Source: Calliopsis andreniformis
Lineage: Eukaryota > Arthropoda > Insecta > Hymenoptera > Andrenidae
Assembly (NCBI RefSeq): GCF_051401765.1
Contig: NW_027480422.1
Coordinates: forward strand, 23,702,001-23,766,000
Reading direction: 5' to 3'
Length of the DNA: 64,000 nt
Shown: positions 1 to 13,400 of the stretch, in pieces
How positions within the stretch are numbered: position 1 is the stretch's first letter
How the letters are laid out: the number at the start of each line of letters is the position of its first letter
Notes under the pieces: model-generated
The model's input: the letters and a program-made list of their open reading frames with translations, nothing else
What the model was told of the DNA's origin: nothing
Databases searched by the model: none
Position numbers and translations under genes: made by a program

Positions 1-3000
1 CACTGGTGGCAATTATTCCTGTAATACGATGGACAAACTGTTGGATTTTTAATGTACTTTATGCTTCTCGCGTTGTCTTCTAGGGCCCTAACTATTCGAT
101 GTGGTGGAGCAACGCCCTAGAGTGAAGCCTAGGTTGTACGGAACGTAGAAATGACCATCACTTTCACACTGGTTGCAATTATTCCTGTTATACGATGGAA
201 AAAGTGTTGTATTTATATTGTATTTTATGCTTCTGACGTTGACTTCTAAGGCCGCAGCTATTCGATGTGGTGGAGCAACGCCCTAGAGTGAAGCCTAGGT
301 TGCCCGGAACGTAGAAATGACCATAGCTTTCACAATGGTTGCAATTATTCCTGTTATACAAGGGAAAAACTGTTGTATTTATATTGTATTTTATGCTTCT
401 GGCGTTGACTTCTTAGGCCCTAACTATTCGATCTGGTGGAGCATGGCCCTAGAGTGAAGCCTAGGTTGCCCGGAATGCTGAAATGACCATCACTTTCACA
501 TTCGTTGCAATTATTCTTGTAATACGATGGAAAAACTGTTGTATTTATTTTGTATTTTATGCCTCTGGCGTTGACTCCTAAGGCCGTAGCTATGCGATGT
601 GGTGCAGCAACGCCCTAGAGTGAAGCCTAGGTTGCCCGGAATGTAGAAATGACCATGCCTTTCACACTGGTTGCAATTATTCCTGTTATGCGATGGAAAA
701 ACTGTTGTATTTATATTATATTTTATGCTTCAGACGTTGACTTCTAAGGCCGTAGCTCTTCGATGTGGTGGAGAAACACCCTAGAGTGAAGCCTAGGTTG
801 CCCGGAAAGTAGAAATGACCATTACCTCCACACTGTTTGCAATTATTCATTTTATACAATGGAAATACTGTTGTATTTATACTGTTTTTTATAGTTATGG
901 CGTTGACTTCTAAGGCCGTAGCTATTCCATCTGGTGGAACGACGCCCTAGAGTGAAGCCTAGGTTGCCCGTATCGTAGAAATGACCATGTCTTTCACACT
1001 GGTTGCAATTATTCCTGTTATACAAGGGAAAAACTGTTGTATTTATATTGTATTTTATGCTTCTGGCGTTGACTTCCTGGGACCTAACTATTCTCTCTGG
1101 AGGAGCAACGCCCTAGAGTGAAGCCTAGGTTGCCCGGAATGCAGAAATGACCATCACTTTCACACTGGTGGCAATTATTCCTGTTATACGATGGAGACTG
1201 TTGGATTTTTAATGTATTTTATGCTTCTGGCATTGACTTCTTAGGCCCTAACTATTCGATCTGGTGGAGCAACGCCCTAGGGTGAAGCCTAGGTTGCCCG
1301 GAACGTAGAAATGACCATCACTTTCACACTGGTGTTAATTATTCCTGTTATACGATGGAATAACTGTTGTATTTTTATTCTATTTTGTGCTTCTGGCGTT
1401 GACTTCTAAGGTCCTAGCTATTCGATCTGGTGGGGCAACGCTCGATAGTGAATCCTAGGTTGCCCGGAACTTAGAAATGACCATCACCTTCACTCTGGTT
1501 GCAATTATTCCTGTTATACGATGGAAAAACTGTGGTATTTATATTGTACTTTATGCTTCTGGCGTTGATTTCTAAGGCCCTATGTATTCGATCTGGTGGA
1601 GCAATGCCTCAGTGTTAAGTCTAGGATGCCCGGATCGTAGGAATGGCCGTTATTTACACACTGGTTGCAATTACTCATTTTATACGATGGAAAAACTGTT
1701 GTACATATATCGTATTTTATGCTTCTGGCATTGACTTCTTAGGCCCTAACTATTCGATATGGCGGAGCAACGCCCTAGGGTGAAGCCTACGTTGCCCGGA
1801 ACGTAGAAATGACGATAGCTATCAGACTGGTTGCAATTATTCGTTTTATACGATGGAAAGACTGTTCTATTTATATTGTATTTTATAGTTATGGCGTTGT
1901 CTTCTAGGGCCGTAGCTATTCGATGTGGTTGCGCAACGCCCTAGAGTGAAGCCTAGGTTGCCCCGATCGTAGAAATGACCATTACTTCCACACTGTTTGC
2001 AATTATTCATATCATAGAGTGGAAAAACTGTTGTATTTATATGGCATTTTATGCTTCTGGCATTGACTTCTAAGGTCCTAGCTATTGGATCTGGTGGAGC
2101 AACGCTCTCGAGTGAAGCCTAGGTTGCCCGGAACTTAGAAATGACCATCACCTTCACTCTGGTTGCAATCATTACTGTTATACGATGGAAAAACTGTGGT
2201 ATTTATATTGTATTTTATGCTTCTGGCGTAGTCTTCTTAGGCCCTAACTATTCGATCTGGGGGAACCACGCCCTAGACTGAAGCCTAGGTTGCCCGGAAC
2301 GTAGAAATGACCATCACTTTCACACTGGTTGCAATTATTCCTGTTATACGATGGAAAAAGTGTTGTATTTATATTGTATTTTATGCTTCTGACGTTGACT
2401 TCTAAGGCCGCAGCTATTCGATGTGGTGGAGCAACGCCCTAGAGTGAAGCCTAGGTTGCCCGGAACGTAGAAATGACCATAGCTTTCACACTGGTTGCAA
2501 TTATTCCTGTTATACAAGGGAAAAACTGTTGTATTTATATTGTATTTTATGCTTCTGGCGTTGACTTCTTAGGCCCTAACTATTCGATCTGGTGGAGCAT
2601 GGCCCTATAGTGAAGCCTAGGTTGCCCGGAATGCTGAAATGACCATCACTTTCACATTCGTTGCAATTATTCTTGTAATACGATGGAAAAACTGTTGTAT
2701 TTATTTTGTATTTTATGCCTCTGGCGTTGACTCCTAAGGCCGTAGCTATTCGATGTGGTGCAGCAACGCCCTAGAGTGAAGCCTAGGTTGCCCGGAATGC
2801 AGAAATGACCATCACTTTCACACTGGTTGCAATTATTCCTGTTATACGATGGAAAAAGTGTTGTATTTATATTGTATTTTATGCTTCTGACGTTGACTTC
2901 TAAGGCCGCAGCTATTCGATGTGGTGGAACGACGCCGTAGAGTGCAGCCTAGGTTGCCAGTATCGTAGAAATGACCATATCTTTCACACTGGTTGCAATT

Positions 3001-5139
3001 ATTCGTTTTATACGATGGAAAAACTGTTGTATTTATATTATATTTTATGCTTCAGACGTTGACTTCTAAGGCCGTAGCTATTCGATGTGGTGGAGAAACG
3101 CCCTAGAGTGAAGCCTAGGTTGCCCGGAAAGTAGAAATGACCATTACCTCCACACTGTTTGCAATTATTCATTTTATACAATGGAAATACTGTTGTATTT
3201 ATACTATTTTTTATAGTTATGGCGTTGACTTCTAAGGCCGTAGCTATTCCATCTGGTGGAACGACGCCCTAGAGTGAAGCCTAGGTTGCCCGTATCGTAG
3301 AAATGACCATACCTTTCACACTGTTTGCAATTATTCCTGTTATACGATGGAAAAACTGTTGTATTTCTATTGTATTTTATGCTTCTGGCGTCGTCTTCTT
3401 AGGCCCTAACTATTCGATCTGGTGGAGCAACGCCCTAGGGTGAAGCCTAGGTTGCCCGGAACGTAGAAATGACCATACCTTTCACACTGGTTGCAATTAT
3501 TCCTGTTATACATGGGAAAAACTGTTGTATTTATATTGTATTTTATGCTTCTGGCGTTGACTTCCTGGGACCTAACTATTCTATCTGGAGGAGCAACGCC
3601 CTAGAGTGAAGCCTAGGTTGCCCGGAACGTAGAAATGACCATGTCTTTCACACTGGTTGCAATTATTCCTGTTATACAAGGGAAAAACTGTTGTATTTAT
3701 ATTGTATTTTATGCTTCTGGCGTTGACTTCCTGGGACCTAACTATTCTATCTGGAGGAGCAACGCCCTAGAGTGAAGCCTAGGTTGCCCGGAATGCAGAA
3801 ATGACCATCACTTTCACACTGGTGGCAATTATTCCTGTTATACGATGGAGACTGTTGGATTTTTAATGTATTTTATGCTTCTGGCATTGACTTCTTAGGC
3901 CCTAACTATTCGATCTGGTGGAGCAACGCCCTAGGGTGAAGCCTAGGTTGCCCGGAACGTAGAAATGACCATCACTTTCACACTGGTTGCAATTATTCCT
4001 GTTATAGGATAGAAAAACTGTTTTATTTATATTGTATTTTATGCTTCTGGCGTTGACTTCTAAGGCCGCAGCTATTCGATGTGGTGGAACGACGCCGTAG
4101 AGTGCAGCCTAGGTTGCCAGTATCGTAGAAATGACCATATCTTTCACACTGGTTGCAATTATTCGTTTTATACGATGGAAAGACTGTTGTATTTCCATTG
4201 TATTTTATGCTTCTGGCGTTGACTTGTTAGGCCCTAACTATTCGATCTGGTGGAGCAACGCCCTAGAGTGAAGTCTAGCTTGCCCGGAACGTAGAAATGA
4301 CCATTACTACCACACTGTTTGCAATTATTCATATTATACTGTGGAAAAACTGCTGTATTTATATTGTATTTTATGCTTCTGGCATTGACTTCTAAGGCCC
4401 TAACTATACGATGTGGTGGAGCAACGCCCTAGAGTGAAGCCTAGGTTGCACGGAACGTAGAAATGCCCATTACTTTCACACTGGTGGTAATTATTCCTGT
4501 TATACGATGGAATAACTGTTGTATTTTTATTTTATTTTGTGCTTCTGGCGTTGACTTCTAAGGTCCTAGCTATTCGATCTGGTGGAGCAACGCTCGATAG
4601 TGAAGCCTAGGTTGCCCGGAACGTAGAAATGACCATCTCTTTCACACTGGTTGCAATTATTCCTGTTATACGATGGAAAAAGTGTTGTATTTATATTGTA
4701 TTTTATGCTTCTGGCGTTGACTTCTAAGGCCGCAGCTATTCGATGTGGCGGAGCAACGCCCTAGAGTGAAGCCTAGGTTGCCCGGAACGTAGAAATGACC
4801 ATAGCTTTCACACTGGTTGCAATTATTCCTGTTATACAAGGGAAAAACTGTTGTATTTATATTGTATTTTATGCTTCTGGCGTTGACTTCTTAGGCCCTA
4901 ACTATTCGATCTGGTGGAGCATGGCCCTAGAGTGAAGCCTAGGTTGCCCGGAATGCTGAAATGACCATCACCTTCACACTGGTTGCAATTATTCTTGTTA
5001 TACGATGGAAAAACTGTTGTATTTATTTTGTATTTTATGCCTCTGGCGTTGACTCCTAAGTCCCTAGCTAATCGATGTTGTGGAGCAACGCCCTAGAGTG
5101 AAGCCTAGGTTGCGCGGAACGTAGAAATGACCATACCTT

Positions 5140-7335
5140 TCACACTGGTTGCAATTATTCCTGTTATACAAGGGAAAAACTGTTGTATTTATATTGTATT
5201 TTATGCTTCTGGCGTTGACTTCCTGGGCCCTAACTATTCTATCTGGAGGAGCAACGCCCTGGAGTGATTCCTAGGTTGCCTGGAATGCAGAAATAACCAT
5301 CACTTTCACACTGGTGGCAATTATTCCTGTTATACGATGGACAAACTGTTGGATTTTTAATGTACTTTATGCTTCTGGCGTTGACTTCTAAGGCCCTATG
5401 TATTCGATCTGGTGGAGCAATGTCTCAGTGTTAAGTCTAGGATGTCCGGAACGCAGAAATGGCCATTACTTTCACACTGGTTGCAATTACTCATTTTATA
5501 CGATGGAAAAACTGTTGTACATATATCGTATTTTATGCTTCTAGCATTGACTTCTTAGGCCCTAACTATTCGATATGGTGGAGCAACGCCCTAGAGTGAA
5601 GCCTAGGTTGCCCGGAACGTAGAAATGACCATAACTATCAGACTGGTTGCAATTATTCGTTTTATGAGATGGAAAGACTGTTGTATTTATATTGTATTTT
5701 ATAGTTTTGGCGTTGTCTTCTAGGGCCGTAGCTATTCGATGTGGTTGAGCAACGCCCTAGACTGAAGCATAGGTTGCCCGATACGTAGAAATGGCCATTA
5801 CTTCCACACTGTTTGCAATTATTCGTATTATACAGTGGAACAACTGTTGTATTTTTATGGCATTTTATGTTTCTGGCATTGACTTCTAAGGCCCTAACTA
5901 TTCGATGTGGTGGAGCAACGCCCTAGAGCGAAGCCTAGGCTGCCCGGAACGTAGAAGTGACCATAGCTTTCACACTGGCTGCATTTATTCCTGTTATACA
6001 AGGGAAAAACTGTTGCATTTATATTGTATTTTATGTTTCTGGCGTTGACTTCTTAGGCCCTATCTATTCGATCTGGTGGAGCATGGCCCTAGAGTGAAGC
6101 CTAGGTTGCCCGGAATGTAGAAATGACCATCACTTTCACACTGGTTGCAATTATTCTTGTTATACGATGGAAAAACTGTTGTATTTGTATTGTATTTTAT
6201 GCCGCTGGCGTTGACTCCTAAGGCCCTGACTATTCGATCTGGTGGAGCAACGCCATAGGGTGAAGCCTAGGTTGCCCGGAACGTAGAAATGACCGTAACT
6301 TTGATACTGGTTGCAATTATTCGTTTTATACCGTGGAAAGACTGTTGTATTTATATTGTATTTTATGCGTCTGGAGTTGTTTTCTAAGGCCCTAACTATT
6401 CGGCCTGGTGGACCAACGCCCTAGAGTGAAGCCTAGGTTGCACGGAACGTAGAAATGCCCATTACTTTCACACTGGTGTTAATTATTCCTGTTATACGAT
6501 GGAATAACTGTTGTATTTTTATTTTATTTTGTGCTTCTGGCGTTGACTTCTAAGGTCCTAGCTATTCGATCTGGTGGAGCAACGCTCGATAGTGAAGCCT
6601 AGGTTGCCCGGAACTGAGAAATGACCATCACCTTCACTCTGGTTGCAATTATTCCTGTTATACGATGGAAAAACTGTGGTATTTATATTGTATTTTATGC
6701 TTCTGGCGTAGGCTTCTTAGGCCCTAACTATTCGATCTGGGGGAACCACGCCCTAGACTGAAGCCTAGGTTGCCCGGAACGTAGAAATGACCATCTCTTT
6801 CACACTGGTTGCAATTATTCCTGTTATACAAGGGAAAAACTGTTGTATTTATATTGTATTTTATGCTTCCGGCGTTGACTTCTTAGGCCCTAACTATTCG
6901 ATCTGGTGGAGCATGGCCCTAGAGTGAAGCCTAGGTTGCCCGGAATGCTGAAATGACCATCACTTTCACACTGGTTGCAATTATTCTTGTTATACGATGG
7001 AAAAACTGTTGTATTTATTTTGTATTTTATGCCTCTGGCGTTGACTCCTAAGGCCGTAGCTATTCGATGTGGTGGAACAACGCCCTAGAGTGAAGCCTAG
7101 GTTGCCCGGAACGTAGAAATGACCATGTCTTTCACACTGGTTGCAATTATTCCTGTTATACGATGGAAAAACTGTTGTATTTATATTATATTTTATGCTT
7201 CTGGCGTAGACTTCTTAGGCCGTAACTATTCGATCAAGTGGAATGACGCCCTAGAGTGAAGCCTAGGTTGCCCGTATCGTAGAAATGACCATATCTTTCA
7301 CACTGGTTGCAATTATTCCTGTTATACGATGGAAA
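5140..7335 (+). repeat. satellite segmental duplication, copy 1
   Basis: This block of about 13 monomers is repeated almost base for base at about 8,128-10,490. The diagnostic ggagtgattcctagg starts at 5,261 here and at 8,249 in copy 2, exactly 2,988 bp (18 x 166) apart. Private variants are shared in order along the block: aaataacc, then the ttggatttttaatg monomer, then cgaagcctaggctgcc, then cgatcaagtgg. I see only scattered single-base differences, such as ttgatactgg here against ttcatactgg there. The edges are approximate. Confidence 0.85.
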
Positions 7336-8127
7336 AACTGGTGTATTTCTATTGTATTTTATGCTTCTGGCGTTGACTTCTTAGGCCCTAACTATTCGAT
7401 CTGGTGGAGCAACGCCCTAGGGTGAAGCCTAGGTTGCCCGGAACGTAGAAATGAGCATAACTTTCTTACTGGTTGCAATTATTCGTTCAATACCGTGGAA
7501 AAACTGTTGTATTTATATTGTATTTTATGCGTCTGGAGTTGTTTTCTAAGGCCCTAACTATTCGGCCTGGTGGACCAACGCCCTAGAGCGAAGCCTAGGT
7601 TGCATGGAACGTAGAAATGCCCATTACTTTCACACTGGTTGTAATTATTCCTGTTAGACGATGGAATAACTCTTGTATTTTTATTTTATTTTGTGCTTCT
7701 GGCGTTGACTTCTAAGGCCGTAGCTATTCGATGTGGTGGAGCAATGCCCTAGAGTGAAGCCTAGGTTGCCCGGAACGTAGAAATGACCATACCATTCACA
7801 CTGGTTGCAATTATTCCTGTTATACACGGGAAAAACTGTTGTATTTATATTGTTTTTTATGCTTCTGGCGTAGGCTTCTTAGGCCCTAACTATTCGATCT
7901 GGGGGAACCACGCCCTAGACTGAAGCCTAGGTTGCCCGGAACGTAGAAATGACCATCTCTTTCACACTGGTTGCAATTATTCCTGTTATACGATGGAAAA
8001 AGTGTTGTATTTATATTGTATTTTATGCTTCTGGCGTTGACTTCTAAGGCCGCAGCTATTCGATGTGGCGGAGCAACGCCCTAGAGTGAAGCCTAGGTTG
8101 CCCGGAACGTAGAAATGACCATAGCTT

Positions 8128-10490
8128 TCACACTGGTTGCAATTATTCCTGTTATACAAGGGAAAAACTGTTGTATTTATATTGTATTTTATGCTTCTGG
8201 CGTTGACTTCCTGGGCCCTAACTATTCTATCTGGAGGAGCAACGCCCTGGAGTGATTCCTAGGTTGCCTGGAATGCAGAAATAACCATCACTTTCACACT
8301 GGTGGCAATTATTCCTGTTATACGATGGACAAACTGTTGGATTTTTAATGCACTTTATGCTTCTGGCGTTGACTTCTAAGGCCCTATGTATTCGATCTGG
8401 TGGAGCAATGTGTCAGTGTTAAGTCTAGGATGCCCGGAACGCAGAAATGGCCATTACTTTCACACTGGTTGCAATTACTCATTTTATACGATGGAAAAAC
8501 TGTTGTACATATATCGTATTTTATGCTTCTAGCATTGACTTCTTAGGCCCTAACTATTCGATATGGTGGAGCAACGCCCTAGAGTGAAGCCTAGGTTGCC
8601 CGGAACGTAGAAATGACCATAACTATCAGACTGGTTGCAATTATTCGTTTTATGAGATGGAAAGACTGTTGTATTTATATTGTATTTTATAGTTTTGGCG
8701 TTGTCTTCTAGGGCCGTAGCTATTCGATGTGGTTGAGCAACGCCCTAGACTGAAGCATAGGTTGCCCGATACGTAGAAATGGCCATTACTTCCACACTGT
8801 TTGCAATTATTCGTATTATACAGTGGAACAACTGTTGTATTTTTATGGCATTTTATGTTTCTGGCATTGACTTCTAAGGCCCTAACTATTCGATGTGGTG
8901 GAGCAACGCCCTAGAGCGAAGCCTAGGCTGCCCGGAACGTAGAAGTGACCATAGCTTTCACACTGGTTGCATTTATTCCTGTTATACAAGGGAAAAACTG
9001 TTGCATTTATATTGTATTTTATGTTTCTGGCGTTGACTTCTTAGGCCCTATCTATTCGATCTGGTGGAGCATGGCCCTAGAGTGAAGCCTAGGTTGCCCG
9101 GAATGTGGAAATGACCATCACTTTCACACTGGTTGCAATTATTCTTGTTATACGATGGAAAAACTGTTGTATTTGTATTGTATTTTATGCCGCTGGCGTT
9201 GACTCCTAAGGCCCTGACTATTCGATCTGGTGGAGCAACGCCATAGGGTGAAGCCTAGGTTGCCCGGAACGTAGAAATGACCGTAACTTTCATACTGGTT
9301 GCAATTATTCGTTTTATACCGTGGAAAGACTGTTGTATTTATATTGTATTTTATGCGTCTGGAGTTGTTTTCTAAGGCCCTAACTATTCGGCCTGGTGGA
9401 CCAACGCCCTAGAGTGAAGCCTAGGTTGCACGGAACGTAGAAATGCCCATTACTTTCACACTGGTGTTAATTATTCCTGTTATACGATGGAATAACTGTT
9501 GTATTTTTATTTTATTTTGTGCTTCTGGCGTTGACTTCTAAGGTCCTAGCTATTCGATCTGGTGGAGCAACGCTCGATAGTGAAGCCTAGGTTGCCCGGA
9601 ACTGAGAAATGACCATCACCTTCACTCTGGTTGCAATTATTCCTGTTATACGATGGAAAAACTGTGGTACTTATATTGTATTTTATGCTTCTGGCGTAGG
9701 CTTCTTAGGCCCTAAATATTCGATCTGGGGGAACCACGCCCTAGACTGAAGCCTAGGTTGCCCGGAACGTAGAAATGACCATCTCTTTCACACTGGTTGC
9801 AATTATTCCTGTTATACGATGGAAAAAGTGTTGTATTTATATTGTATTTTATGCTTCTGGCGTTGACTTCTAAGGCCGCAGCTAGTCGATGTGGCGGAGC
9901 AACGCCCTAGAGTGAAGCCTAGGTTGCCCGGAACGTAGAAATGACCATAGCTTTCACACTGGTTGCAATTATTCCTGTTATACAAGGAAAAACTGTTGTA
10001 TTTATATTGTATTTTATGCTTCTGGCGTTGACTTCTTAGGCCCTAACTATTCGATCTGGTGGAGCATGGCCCTAGAGTGAAGCCTAGGTTGCCCGGAATG
10101 CTGAAATGACCATCACTTTCACGCTGGTTGCAATTATTCTTGTTATACGATGGAAAAACTGTTGTATTTATTTTGTATTTTATGCCTCTGGCGTTGACTC
10201 CTAAGGCCATAGCTATTCGATGTGGTGGAACAACGCCCTAGAGTGAAGCCTAGGTTGCCCGGAACGTAGAAATGACCATGTCTTTCACACTGGTTGCAAT
10301 TATTCCTGTTATACGATGGAAAAACTGTTGTATTTATATTATATTTTATGCTTCTGGCGTAGACTTCTTAGGCCGTAACTATTCGATCAAGTGGAATGAC
10401 GCCCTAGAGTGAAGCCTAGGTTGCCCGTATCGTAGAAATGACCATATCTTTCACACTGGTTGCAATTATTCCTGTTATACGATGGAAAAA
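8128..10490 (+). repeat. satellite segmental duplication, copy 2
   Basis: This is the partner of the block at about 5,140-7,335. The offset is 2,988 bp over most of its length but 3,153 bp at the far end (cgatcaagtgg at 7,231 and 10,384). Copy 2 therefore carries one extra monomer, near 9,830-9,995 (the gatggaaaaagtg type), and a 1-base loss in tacaaggaaaaactg. This shows one monomer gained or lost after the duplication. Confidence 0.85.
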
Positions 10491-13400
10491 CTGTTGTACA
10501 TATATCGTATTTTATGCTTCTGGCATTGACTTCTTAGGCCCTAACTATTCGATATGGCGGAGCAACGCCCTAGGGTGAAGCCTAGGTTGCCCGTAACGTA
10601 GAAATGACCATAACTATCAGACTGGTTGCAATTATTCGTTTTATACGATGGAAAGACTGTTCTACTTATATTGTATTTTATAGTTATGGCGTTGTCTTCT
10701 GGGGCCGTAGCTATTCGATGTGGTTGCGCAACGCCCTAGAGTGAAGCCTAGCTTGCCCGGAACGTAGAAATGACCATTACTTCCACACTGTTTGCAATTA
10801 TTCATATCATACAGTGGAAAAACTGTTGTATTTATATGGAATTTTATGCTTCTGGCATTGACTTCTAAGGCCCTAACTATACGATGTGGTGGAGCAACGC
10901 CCTAGAGTGAAGCCTACGTTGCCCGGAACGTAGAAATGACCATAGCTTTCACACTGGTTGCAATTATTCCTGTTATGCAAGGGAAAAACTGTTGTATTTA
11001 TATGGTATTTTATGCTTCTGGCGTTGACTTGTTAGGCCCTAACTATTCGATCTGGGGGAACCACGCCCTAGACTGAAGCCTAGGTTGCCCGGAATGCTGA
11101 AATGACCATCACTTTCACATTCGTTGCAATTATTCTTGTTATACGATGGAAAAACTGTTGTATTTATTTTGTATTTTATGCGTCTGGCGTTGACTTCTTA
11201 GGCCCTAACTATTCGCACTGGTGGAACAACGCCCTAGAGTGATGCCTAGGTTGCCCGGATCGTAGAAATGACCATTACTTGCACACCGGATGCAATCATG
11301 CGTTTTATACGATGGAAAAACTGTTGTATTTATTTTGTATTTGGTGCTCCTGTCGTTGACTTCTTAGGCCCTAACTATTGGATCTGGTGGACCAACGCCC
11401 TAGAGTGAAGCCTAGCTTGCCCGGAACGTAGAAATGACCATTACTACCACACTGTTTGCAATTATTCATATTATACAGTGGAAAAACTGCTGTATTTATA
11501 TTGTATTTTATGCTTCTGGCATTGACTTCTAAGGCCCTAACTATTCGATGTGGTGGAGCAACGCCCTAGAGTGAAGCCTAGGTTGCACGGAACGTAGAAA
11601 TGCCCATTACTTTCACACTGGTGGTAATTATTCCTGTTATACGATGGAATAACTGTTGTATTTTTATTTTATTTTGTGCTTCTGGGGTTAACTTCTAAGG
11701 TCCTAGCTATTCGATCTGGTGGGGCAACGCTCGATAGTGAATCCTAGGTTGCCCGGAACTTAGAAATGGCCATCACCTTCACTCTGGTTGCAATTATTCC
11801 TGTTATACGATGGAAAAACTGTGGTATTTATATTGTATTTTATGCTTCTGGCGTAGGCTTCTTAGGCCCTAACTATTCGATCTGGTGGAGCAACGCCCTA
11901 GAGTGAAGCCTAGGTTGCCCGGAACGTAGCAATGACCATACCTTTCAAACTGGTTGCAATTATTCCTGTTATACAAGGGAAAAACTGTTGTATTTATATT
12001 GTATTTTATGCTTCTGGCATTGACTTCTAAGGCCCTAACCATTCGATATGGTGGAGCAACGCCCTAGAGTGAAGCCTAGGTTGCCCTGGAACGTAGAAAT
12101 GACCATCACTTTCACACTGGTTGCAATTATTCTTGTTATACGATGGAAAAACTGTTGTATTTATTTTGTATTTTATGCCTCTGGCGTTTACTCCTATGGC
12201 CGTAGCTATTCGATGTGGTGGAGCAACGCCCTAGAGGGAAGCCTAGGTTGCACGGAACGTAGAAATGACCATGTCTTTCACACTGGTTGCAATTATTAGT
12301 GTTACACGATGGAAGAACTGTTGTATTTATATTGTATTTTATGCTTCTGGCGTTGACTTCTAAGGCCGCAGCTATTCGATGTGGTGGAGCAACGCCCTAG
12401 AGTGAAGCTTAGGATGCCCGGAACGTAGAAATGACCATACCTTTCACACTGGTTGCAATTATTCCTGTTATACAGGGGAAAAACTGTTGTATTTATATTG
12501 TTTTTTATGCTTCTGGCGTTGACTTCCTGGGCCCTAACTATTCTATCTGGAGGAGCAACGCCCTAGAGTGAAGCCTAGGTTGCCCGGAATGCAGAAATGA
12601 CCATCACTTTTACACTGGTGGCAATTATTCCTGTAATACGATGGACAAACTGTTGGATTTTTAATGTACTTTATGCTTCTGGCGTTGACTTCTAAGGCCC
12701 TATGTATTCGATCTGGTGGAGCAATGCCTCAGTGTTAAGTCTAGGATGCCCGGAACGTAGGAATGGCCGTTATTTTCACACTGGTTGCAATTACTCATTT
12801 TATACGATGGAAAAACTGTTGTACATATATCGTATTTTATGCTTCTGGCATTGACTTCTTAGGCCCTAACTATTCGATATGGCGGAGCAACGCCCTAGGG
12901 TGAAGCCTAGGTTGCCCGGAACGTAGAAATGACGATAGCTATCAGACTGGTTGCAATTATTCGTTTTATACGATGGAAAGACTGTTCTATTTATATTGTA
13001 TTTTATTGCTATGGCGTTGTCTTCTATGGCCGTAGCTATTCGATGTGGTTGCGCAACGCCCTAGAGTGAAGCCTAGGTTGCCCCGATCGTAGAAATGACC
13101 ATTACTTCCACACTGTTTGCAATTATTCATATCATACAGTGGAAAAACTGTTGTATTTATATGGCATTTTATGCTTCTGGCATTGACTTCTAAGGTCCTA
13201 GCTATTCGATCTGGTGGAGCAACGCTCTCGAGTGAAACCTAGGTTGCCCGGAACTTAGAAATGACCATCACCTTCACTCTGGTTGCAATCATTACTGTTA
13301 TACGATGGAAAAACTGTGGTATTTATATTGTATTTTATGCTTCTGGCGTAGTCTTCTTAGGCCCGAACTATTCGATCTGGGGGAACCACGCCCTAGACTG

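Noticed and set aside
12048..12299. Open frames of about 61-124 codons over the satellite, on both strands, with recurring peptides
   Set aside because: The unit is 166 bp, one more than a multiple of three, so each frame shifts every monomer. The same peptide reappears at unrelated monomers wherever stops happen to be missing. There are no conserved domains, and the frames are explained by repetition.
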